Shown: one piece after another, positions 42,501-54,500 of the stretch
How the letters are laid out: each line of letters opens with the position of its first letter
Numbering within the stretch: position 1 is the first letter of the stretch
Source of the DNA: Conchocele bisecta
Taxonomy: Eukaryota; Mollusca; Bivalvia; Lucinida; Thyasiridae
Length of the DNA: 64,000 nucleotides
Reading direction: 5' to 3'
Assembly: GCA_029237695.1 (NCBI GenBank)
Contig: CM055275.1
Span: 87,904,433-87,968,432 of the forward strand
Position numbers and translations under genes: made by a program
Notes under the pieces: generated by a model
Databases searched by the model: none
The model's input: only the letters and a program-made list of their open reading frames with translations
What the model was told of the DNA's origin: nothing

Positions 42501-45500
42501 ATTCGAAATCATAAATGAATAAATTGGCTATAATTTCAAGTCTACTATAGATGTTTAAATTACTCAATCACTCAATCGATCAATCAATCAATCAACCAAT
42601 CAGTCAATCAGTCAATCAAATTCAGGTCTACTTGAGACGTTCCAGAACAACAACGCCCTACTGGATCAGATACAGAAATGTCTGGAGGCTTACCTCGAGT
42701 CCAAGAGAGTTATCTTCCCCAGGTATGTATACATTGTCTCCCTTGTTTCATCCATTATTTTACCTCGAGTCCAAGAGAGTTATCTTCCCCAGGTATGTAA
42801 AATTGTCTCCCTTGTTTCATCCATTATTTTACCTCGAGTCCAAGAGGGTTATCTACCCCAGGTATGTATAAATTGTCTCCCATGTTTCATCCATTATTTT
42901 ACCTCTAGTCCAAGAGGGTTATCTTCCCCAGGTATGTATAAATTGTCTCCCTTGTTTCATCCATTATTTTACCTCGAGTCCAAGAGGGTTATCTTCCCCA
43001 GGTATGTATAAATTGTCTCCCGTGTTTCATCCATTATTGTATTAAGAGTTATATGGATAAATTGATTCCCTTTCATCCACCATATTACTTCACGGCCAAG
43101 AGAATTATGGATAAATGTGGCTACGACTGGAGAAATGGGGCTTATAGGAGTTGCGACCAGTCTATCTCCTGATCAAATAGCACACTTCCGTAGCCTGATA
43201 ACAATTTACTCTATATCGCTTGTTAGAAGCATGAAGGTTGTTTCACTGATGGAATGGCGAGCAGTGCAGATCCTGATCAGACTGCGGATGCACAGGCTAA
43301 TCTGGATCTTCACTGGTTGCAAAACCCATATGTTCCATTTCTCCAGTCACAGCCACAAATTGTCTCCCGTATTCATCCATTATTTTACCGAGTCCAAAAG
43401 GGTTATCTTCCATTTTTTTATCTCGAGTACCAGAGAGTTATCTTCACCAGGTTTGTATAAATTGTCTCCATTGTTGCTTCTGAAACCAGTAAACTTGTTT
43501 ACTGAATATCATATTAACCCTGTCAACATCACAGGCCTATAGATCTAGATGAAAATTTATGAAAAGGGGGTGTTTTTGTTCTCAAAAATATGAAAATTAC
43601 TTGCAAAAAGTGCAGATCCGGGTGAGACGGCTCATGACGAGCCGTCTCACCCATATCTGCACTTTTTGCAAGTAATTTTCATATTTTTGAGAACAAAAAC
43701 ACCCCCTTTTCATAAATTGTCTAGTCTGAAAATCATATTGTGACGATTTGATTGGTTGCAAAATGAACATATCAAAATCCATTCCAGTTACTTAGGGGTG
43801 AAAGGGTGAACTAATCCCATTTTCAAAATTATTAAATTTTGCACGCAACAAACAAGTCGTCTTTCCATGCATATATGATTTGTTTGAACAAACGATATTT
43901 ATTAAAGCACTAAAATGCATATCAAAGTATTTATGTTTCATCAATATCATGGAAAATAAGAAAAATATGCTATATTTGTGGTCTGTTTATTGTTTCCTGT
44001 AGCATGATAAAGGTAGCACAAATTTGTTATTGCTTTTTGATACTCGCTTCTGATTTCAATTGGGTTTTTGACAATTTTAATTGGGTATTTACGCAAATAC
44101 GCAGCTTATTTGGAGCTCTGGGACAAGGGAGACTACTCCATGTCACATTGGCTCATCTGGGAAGTATGTATTGTTCAATGATGTGGTATACCATTTTCAT
44201 ACAGGTTTTATTTCCTGTCGAACGACGAGTTGCTGGAAATCCTCGCCCAGACAAGGAACCCCCTCGCTGTGCAGCCCCATCTCAGGAAATGTTTCGATGC
44301 CATCGCCAAACTCCAGTTTGGTGTCCTGTCTTCTGAGGGACAGGTCACTCCCGATGGTAAGGATTAAATAAATAAATTTCTTTCATTTCAGCCAGTAGTT
44401 TACCTAAATATAACGGTGAATTACACCACTCAGCAGCAGTAGTTTACACCACTCTCGTGTTTACCATATATGGGGAAATGACGCCAGTAACGTCGCAATG
44501 TGTTTCCTTCGACCAATCAAATCATGTTCTCGGACACTCCAATCAATCAATCGAGCCCTCACCATACTACAGTTTGGTACAAGCAACTTCAGATAGTAAT
44601 AATTTTATCAATCCATCAATTATTCATTTAACAACCGAATTAATAGTTCAATCATTTAGTCTATCAAGTAACCAATCAGCCAGCTAACCAATTGTTCACT
44701 CACTCAATCAATCAGAGAACCAAGCATGCAGTCAACCGATCAACAAACCATCAGCCAACCAAACAATCAATCAATCAACTGATCAGTTAACCCATGTCTC
44801 AATCAATCAATCAATCAATCCATGCATCAGCCAACAAACAAATCAGCCAATCCGTCAATCAATTACATGATCTATCAACCAATCAAATAATTAATTCAAC
44901 CAATCAACTGGTCAGCCCCACTAACAAACAATCAAGAAAGATCAAGTCAACCAATCATTTATTCATTCAGCTAATTTTGATTCACCCACCAACCAGTCAT
45001 TCACTCACTGACCAACCATTAATCAACCAATCAATAAACTAACCGTACAAACAACCTCTGAATCAGCTAAGCAATCAATCAATCAACCCATCAAGCAATC
45101 AATGAATGAATAAATCAACCAACTGATCAATATACCAATGCATAAATCAATCAATCAATCAATTAACTGATCAATAAATCAATCAACAACCAACCAATCA
45201 ATCAATGATTACAGAGGGAGAGGTGGCAGATATCCAATACACAAACGACATTCTGGGGATGGTGTCTCCCGAGAATGAGAAAGTCAGCCTCGGCAAGGTA
45301 AGCACCTTAACAACCCTAAATATTCGGACACAATTTATGATGGGACACTCATATTAATGTATCGTTTCTCACAGCAAGGAATGTCCAAATATTTACAGTT
45401 AATATGGTTGTACTTGTTTTTCACAATAACAATTTATGTTGGACACCATTTGTTTTGGGAAACCCCTATTTTGTCCAAATATTTAGTGTTATTACGGTAG

Positions 45501-48500
45501 TTCTGTATATATGGTTGCGACTGGAGAAACGGGGCTGATCAAATTTCTAACCAGTGTATCACCAAATAGCACACTCATGTAAACTGATAATGATCTATAT
45601 TGCATGTCGGGTGTTTCATTGATGGAATGGTGAACAGTGCAGATCCTGATCAGACTTATCTGGATCGACACTGGTCGCAAAACCCATAATCCTCATTTCT
45701 CCGGTCATAGCTACATACACTACTTTTATGATGGAAAAACATGATTTTGTTCTTATGTCTGAATTACCGTGACCACCATTTCTGCCCTCCCAAGTCAAAC
45801 TGCAGTATCTGTTAAACTGCAGTAGCTGCACTATGATGCTATGCTATGCTATGCTATGCTATGCTATGCTATGCTATGCTATGCTATGCTATGCTATGCT
45901 ATGCTATGCTATGCTATGCTATGCTATGCTATGCTATGCTATGCTATGCTATGCTATGCTATGCTATGCTATGCTATGCTATGCTATGCTATGCTATGCC
46001 TTATGCTATGGCTATGCTATGCTATGGCTATTGCTATGCTAAGCTATGCTATGCTATGCTTGCTCTGCTATGCTATGCTATGCTATGCTATGCTATGCTA
46101 TGCTATGCTATGCTATGCTATGTAAACTGCGATGAGCTGACATATGATGCTATGCTATGATATGCTATGCTAGGCTATTGCTATGCTATGCTATGCTAGT
46201 TGCTATGCTATTGCTATGTTACTTGCTATGCTATGCTATGCTATGCTATGCTATGCTATGCTATGCTATGCTATGCTATTGCTTTGCTGAATTGGTATGC
46301 TGATGCTATGCTATGCTATGCTATGCTATGCTATTGCTATGCTATGCTATGCTTATGCTATTGTCGCTATGCTATGGCTATGCTATGCTTATGCTCTGTA
46401 TGACTATGCTTTTGCTTGCTATGCTATGCTTTGCTATGCGATGCTATGCTATGCTATGCTGCTATGCTATGCTAGCTATGCTGTATGCTATGCTATGCTA
46501 TGCTATGCTATGCTATGCTATGCTATGCTATGCTTTAGCTATGCTATGCTATGCTATGCTATGCATGCTATCTATGCTTGCTATGCTAGCATGCTATGCT
46601 ATGCTATGCTGACCCTGTGCAATCATCCCCAGGTGGGGATGATTGCACAGGGTCAGCATAGCATCATAGTGCAGATACTGTAGTTTAACAGATACTGCAG
46701 TTTGACTTGGGATGATTGCACAGGGTCAGCATAGCATCATAGTGCAGATACTGCAGTTTAACAGATACTGCAGTTTGACTTGGGAGGGCAGATTTGATCT
46801 TTCTCATTGAAGCGGTCCAAATGAGTGGTCACATACTTTCGTGGAGAAATGGGATAAGTAGCAGAAAATATTATTGATTGTTTTCTACCCATATCGGTGT
46901 TTATGTCCTTCACTTCATGTGTTGTGCATTTACCCAATGCTGATTTCCAAATACATGGATAACTATGTTATTTTAAAGTCACTATTTTTATTAAATTTTC
47001 GACCACATCAACCACATGGTCTTTATCAAAATTGGCAGTCCTATAGGACGTCCATATTTACTTTTTTGTTATTGATGAAAAATTACTTGCATTTAAATTT
47101 TTTTAGATTTAAAGATACGTGGCCACTCAGTAGGCACAAATGGTTCTTTATAGGAATTAAATAAGTGTATAATTGTGTCACTATTCTACCAGTTCTAAAC
47201 ATTACGAATGCCCGCTATACAGATATTAATAAATATTAATATCCGTTAACATTTTAAGGAAACACGGTTATCGCCCCTGATATCAGTGTGGACATTTGCG
47301 TCTGATATAAAATGTTAAATAATGCCAATCAATACGTGGGGTAATGGTGAATGAATGTTTATTTTGCCAGAAAATGTCTCCAATGATGTCTCTGATATAA
47401 AGGACATGTGGGCATATACCTTTAATGTCTATAATAGCCAAAAGATTGTCGGCGGCAAAACGTTGAACAGACAGTAGTGTCTTTTGATATCAAGTTCATC
47501 AGGCAAGTCAAGCAAACAGCCGACAAATTCCTACCGTTTTCCAGCCAAGTCTGATAAACTTGATATCAACAGACACTAGTCTGGTATTCTATTTATCAGG
47601 TTGCGTTTTATGCGAGACTTTGATCATATATAAAATAGTTTTTGTTGAAAAGAACACAAACTTGTTTACCTTGCGCCATCATTCGGTAACGTCATGTAAC
47701 GCCGTTCAACCAATGATACGTCAGTTTTCAATTTGTTGTAACCTGGATATTCGTATGAGGTCAATGCCTGATACAGCAATATGTTATCAGTCAGTACGTA
47801 TTGGGACAATACAAAGCTTGTTACCGTGGGTGGCAGGTGGGAGCATGCGATGGGTAATTTAATGACCGGGATTCATCCTTACTGGAATTCCGACCAGAGG
47901 CCTGTTTTGGCCTTCATGTACGGCTTTGGCTTTTTTGTATGTGAGAGTTGCATCTGGTTATTCCCCTTATATGAGTAATATGATTATTTGTAATCTTATT
48001 ACTTTTAGGGGAAGGGTCCAAGTGACTTTGGTGTCGTATGGACCTGGCACCATGTCAGGTCATTCTAATTTCAGGGCTGACGATATTTTTTTTTTTTCCG
48101 ATGTAAATATTCCGTTCTGATTTGGGATTTTCCCCCCAATGCAGCAGGTTGAATCCGGGATTGAACCAGTTGGCCCGGCCTTAAATGACCTTAGCTGTTA
48201 AACACCAACAACAAACAAATAAGTAAACAAAGCTTGTTACCTGATACATGTTAATAACTATCATTTGTAACATCTCTAGGGCCAACTCAAGGCACGTGGA
48301 AACGTAGAAGAATGGCTCGGGAAAGTGGAGGAAGCCATGTTCGCGAATCTTCGCAAGCTCACAAAGTTCGCCATCACGGACTACGAACGTCGTCCCCGCG
48401 CAGAATGGATCGTCAACCATTGTTCCCAGGTCGTGCTCACAGTGGCGCAGCTGATCTGGTGTCGGGACGTCAGCGAGATTCTCGAAGGAGACTTCGACAG

Positions 48501-51500
48501 GCTCGATGGCATGAAGGATTTTGAACAGAACTGTTTCAAGGTAATGTAAGATTACAAAGGCTATCACTAAGTTTTGTCGCACTTACAAACATTTTAGTCA
48601 TATTGCAATGTGGTCACTAAACTTAATATGACTAAAATGTTCGTAAGTGCGAATTTAGGATTGTCTGGAAATTTCAATTGACAGATTTACATTTATTGAG
48701 CATAGGCAGCCTATGCTCAATAAATTTAAATCCAATAATTGTTTCCAAGAAACATTGTTAATGTGAAATTTACAGACCATCATAATTTTGCACTAACAAA
48801 CATTTTAGTCATACAAAGTTTAATGAAACAGGCCCCAGGTAGTTGCAATGTGGATCCTCTCTAAACTGGACATCCTATGGAGCTTTGCTCACAGTGGCAT
48901 AGGGATGTGACAAAGATTCTCGAAGGCAACTTTGATAGGCTCAAAGGTACGAAGGATTTTGATTTTGACTTGTATGAATGTAACAAATTAGTTGACAGGT
49001 TGTTGCACTGATAGTTTGCTCTAAATGTTTTACCTTCTACAGGACCTGAATGAGCTGGCAGCCATCGTGCGAGGCGAGCTGCCCAAGTTGTCACGTGCAA
49101 TCCTCTGTGCCCTGATCACCATCGACGTGCACGGTCGCGACATGATCACTGGCATGGTTAAGACCAAGGTGAGAATTTCACATTTCGCTGACTATTTTTC
49201 TTACTCGTGCATAAAAGTATATATTGTGACTACTCATGTAAACTGTCTCGGTGAACATAGTGAACACTAAACTAGGGGTGGACATAGTTTCTCTAGCAAG
49301 GCCTACTAACACAGCTCTTGATTATAACATTCAGTAGCCGATTTCACCAACATTGCAAAGTATACTTTTCTAGCAAAGTATACTTTGAGGGAGTACTCAT
49401 TTATTTTTCCTGAAATGCATTATTTCATATAGAACTAACTACTGCATACATTTGATGATTAAAAGTTTGCAGAATTATTATACTGAATGTATTACATTAT
49501 CACAGCCAAAATGGCTGTGACAATGTAATAAATTCAGTATAATAAAAATTAATTAATTTATCCTAAAATTGAAAATTTCTCCCTCAAAGTATACTTTGCT
49601 AGAAAAGTATACTTTGCAATGTTGGTGAAATAGGCTACTGAATGTAGGTATAATATTCATCTATTTGTTAACTAATCTTGTTGCATTTCAGATATTCCAG
49701 GTATATATAGCGCAACTGAAAATTCTTCTAAAGTCTGATCGTGTATTACCATGATTACAATTGTATATAATAACCTACTTACACCATACTAACATACATT
49801 TCTGTCCTTGCTCACCGGACACAAATGACACATTTGTACTCATGGACACAGAGCTCCAGATAAGGTTTGTATCTAAAGAGTATTATACCCCCATATTTCA
49901 AATTCAATGCGTATTTTCTTTTTAAAAATGTATTATTGCTTTTCTCTTTCATATTAAATAGGGAACAAATAATAAACAAATAAAAGAAAGTTAAAAATTC
50001 ACTTATTTGAGCTGCAAAAAGCAAACATTGCAGCTCAACTTAGTAAATTATCAACTTTATTTCTGTATTTTCACTACTCAGTTTGACGATCAATGCATAT
50101 TTTCACATTGCTGTGAGCATTTTGTACTCCCACTTGATAATCAATGCATATTCTGCTAAAAGAAGTGCATAAAACGCCAATACACACCTTATCTGAGGCT
50201 CTGTGGACATTATGATGTCATCTTCTGATTCAGGATGTATGTATTTGCTGCGCTATGCATTTCCAAGTTCATGCTTGACCCTTACACCGCTATCTTAATT
50301 TTTTGTTGTCAGCTGTTTATTTTCTATTTTCTATTTTCCATTTTTATCATCAAAAACATGCTTTGACAGCACTTTAGAACAATTTACAACATGCTTTGAC
50401 AGCACTTCAGAATCATTCCATTGGAAATGATTCTGAAGTGCTGTCAAACCATGTTTTTATTTAGGAATAAGGCAAGATATAAAAGCAACAGCAGACGACA
50501 ATTGTTGTGAGTAGCGGTCTAAGGGTTAATACCCCTATATGGGGTGTGAACCTACGTGAAATAATGGTTATCTATTTTCTTATATCTATTCAAAAGTATA
50601 TGTTGTGACCACTCATTTGAACCACTCTATGAGTGGCGACAACATATACTTTCGAGAAGAAATAAAAAAAATAGTGAATGATTTTAGGGAAAATATCATA
50701 CTTGTGTAATTGTGTCATATACTTTCGTGCATAATTAGAGAATTATTTTTATTTTTTGTATGGAAAAATTGTGTAGCAGGCAATTGGTTATTATCCCCTC
50801 GCTGATAGGCAAGAGAAAATAGCATTAGTTAATGTGCGTGCGTGTGTGCGTGTACATTAGTAACACCTTTCATTTTTCAATAACTTATGAACTGCTTCAC
50901 CGATCTTGATAATATTTGGCCGCAATGTGTGTCTAGAGATGGTGCTTTGTTTTCCATACGACCTACATCCGACCGCCCAAGGTCGATGTCACTGTGGACT
51001 TATGTTCACCTTGTTTGTAAGGTAAATGCTTTAAAAAAAGATTTATTTTTTTATTATCAAGGCTGCCAGGGAGGGAATTATCTTCATAATAACGATGCCC
51101 TTGTTCTTTATAGAATAACATACTTGTACTGTACTAACGTACATTTCTATCCATTCTCAACACAGAATGTAAGTACTCCGGACACGAATGACATATTTAT
51201 ACTCACGGTCATGGACATATGGCGGCACATTCAGGATTTGTGTATTTGCATGCAGTATGTCATATTTTCCATGTAAACATTTGCGATACTTGATCGTTTG
51301 CAATATTTTGTTTCCATATGATTTTTGTCTCACCCACGTTATTGTAAAGTGGGACAAGGCAGTCAAAATTCCAGCATTTGTGGCAGCAGTGTCATTGTAG
51401 AAGGCGTCAACAATTTTGAAAGTATATCCAGATGTTGAAAATGTCCTGATCTGTTTGTCGGATCATTATGTAGCTTCATAAATACCTTCTTCAAATTGAT

Positions 51501-54500
51501 GGCTATCCATCCAGTGTCATTTGGGTGATCTTGACCTTGGTAACTTTGACAACAATTTTGGACATACGTACATACAAATGTTGAATAACTCCTGATCTGT
51601 TAATTGGATCATTACCAATTACCAATGACCTTGATCTTCATAACCTTGACCTTCAAGGTTGAGACACTTACGGGCGATCACCTTGTTTTTGAATAATTTT
51701 AAAGTATTGCACCACGTTTGAAGGTAAACAATATTTATTAACATGTTATAAGTGAAATACAATTGCATGTTAATTAGTCGTGGGATTTGACTGAAAGCGT
51801 AATTTGTTGTGATCAACTCCCAAAGAATTGTTTTTATATTGCATCAATTCACAACCGTTTTTGACTGATCTTTCAATTTTGTAGTCTCCAATTTGCATAT
51901 TGCATTATGGAAGCAGATAAGAATTGTTTCCATTAGAATACATGTAGATTTAAAGTTTTATTTTTTTTTATTACTTGAATTTTGGAGGCGGTGAAACTTT
52001 CCAGCTGTCAGCATTTTCGATTGATCTGTGCACATTTGAGACAAATGTTATTTTGTACCTTAGAAGAGGTGCTTCTTTTCATGAAATATATTCACAAAAT
52101 TTAAGATATGCAAATTCTGAATATAATTCCACATTTTCTATGAATATTTCATCAATATTTGATGCCATTTACAGAAAATGTCACAGTTTCTGTAAATATT
52201 ATCATGAAAAACTCACACATTTTTCAAAATTACATGGCTTATCTCATTTAATTGCTAGGTTTACATGCTCATTGGGTTGAGTAATGCACCTATGATGTTT
52301 GCGATCATAGTAGTCTCAGATCAGGGCCTATGCTGTTCAGCAAAAACATTTGATATAAATGTGGCCAATTGTCCATAAGAACACAGATCTTTTTTTGTAA
52401 TCATTGCATTTTTAACTGGGCTCTTCAGTCTCTTTCGGATTTCCCATTTCTATGGTCCGTTTTATCAACTAATGGCCCATATGTAAGTATTGGGTACGGT
52501 GCACTGTAGGATTGGTCATGATTTATTTTTGCATGCTGCATGTTTATCTGTGTGATCTGTATCATGAACTGTCCAAACGAAAACATGAATTAAATATTGT
52601 ATGGGTGGCAGGTGGAGCATGTGAAGGGTAAATTTAATGATGGGATTCTTCCTTACTGGAGCCTGATGGCCCTCAGGTACATTTTACTTGTTACTTGAGA
52701 GTTGAATCCAGTTATACCCATTATAAAAATAGTAAGATTAGTACTAATCCTATTGCTTTTAGGGAGTGGTGCTATGTGATTCTGGTGTGGTAAGGAAATG
52801 GCACCAGATCAGGATATTCGAATTTCAGGGCTGACTATATTTCTGTAAATATTCAGTACTGATTTTGGGATTTTTGCTCCATCGCAACAGGTGAAATATG
52901 GGATCGACCACATTAACCCAGCCTAAAATGACCTTATCTGTTGACAGGCCGTTAAACACCATTAAATAAATAATAATTAAATTTTGTAGATTTATGTTCG
53001 GAATGCCCGTCGTATGAATGTTACTATCATGTAATTTAGCAACGATCCCATTTCATGCTGAGGAAACGCCATTTGTTTGTGGAAAATCCTAAATATTTTC
53101 TTTATGTGAGCTCAGAAGTATATGTCGTGACCACAATATAAACTGTCTCTTCCAGACGGTTCAAATGAGTGGTCACAACGTATACTTTCATTGAGAAATA
53201 ACAAAAATAAATATAAAATATTTAAACCAAGTTCATACACGTAAAGGTGCATTCCGCATGTAATGGGTTAAATACATTCAGTTTTGTGATACTGTGGAAA
53301 TAATTTAAAAGACATTATAATTATTTGTTAACTCTTTGTTAATAGATACATGTATAATGAACACAAATCTTTTCATAGTATTTCCATCGGATGAGACTTG
53401 AAATTGATGTCCCATTTCTATGCGACGTTGACATCCTCAGCTTTACATACTGTACGGTCATTTAGAGACTATGAACGTATTTTTTATGCCTAGGGTAAGT
53501 GATTTAAAGCTTGCTTTAAATCACTTACCCTAGGCATAATAAATACGTTCACAGTATATCTGTAGCCTATTTCACCAACATTGCAAAATATACTTGTCTA
53601 GCAAAGTATACTTTGAGGGAGTAATCATTTATTTTTCCTGAAATGCATTATTTCATATAGAACTAACGACTGCATAGATTTGATGATTAAAAGTATTCAG
53701 TATAATAAAAATGAATGAATTTATCAGAAAATTTAAAAATTTTCCTTGAAACTATACTTTGCTGGAAAAGTATACTTTGCAATGTTGGTGAAATAGGCTA
53801 AAGAAGTTGTGGCTTCAAACCTCGCTTTAGGCATAAAAAAATACTGTTCTTTCGAATGAGCCTTGAAAGCAAGGTCCAGTCTCTAAATGACCGTACAGTA
53901 TGTATAACTGTAGCTTTTGCTGTGATGTTAAATCCTTTCACCATTCATAGTGTTTCCATTGCACTGGTCTTTCAGATGTGACTTGAATCAGAAGTCCCAT
54001 CTCTATATAACCTTAGCAGTTGTTGGAACATTCAATTCTTTCCCAATTCATACTATTTTCATCCAACTGGTCTTTCGGATGAGACGTGAAACTGAAATCC
54101 TGTCTCTATATGACCTCAGCTGTTGCTGGGACGTTAAACCTATTCACTTTCACTTTTTCACCATTCGCCATTTTCCCCCCGCCATTTCAGTGCGACTCTG
54201 TGAACAACTTTGAGTGGCAGAAGCAGCTGCGTTACTACTGGGACGTGGAGCTGGACAACTGTGTCGTCCGAATGTCCAACTCCATGTACGTGTACGGATA
54301 CGAGTATCTGGGAGCGTCCCCTCGCCTCGTCATTACTCCGCTCACCGTAAGTCTGATCTTCTGAGCATGTGGTTGGTTATTATCCCATCAACACAGTCAG
54401 TGCGTATGTGCCGTGAAACACGGTGCCGTGAAACATTTTTGATATCCAGTCAATACAATTTTTGCAGTTTACAGCCATTTGAAGGTGTTGACGGGATAAA

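Noticed and set aside
45833..46683. Long open frames reading [10 protein letters not shown] in all three frames
   Set aside because: They are a translation of a pentanucleotide repeat, with no start, splice or composition support.
48181..48582. 133-codon minus-strand frame over exon 23
   Set aside because: It is the shadow of a real plus-strand exon.
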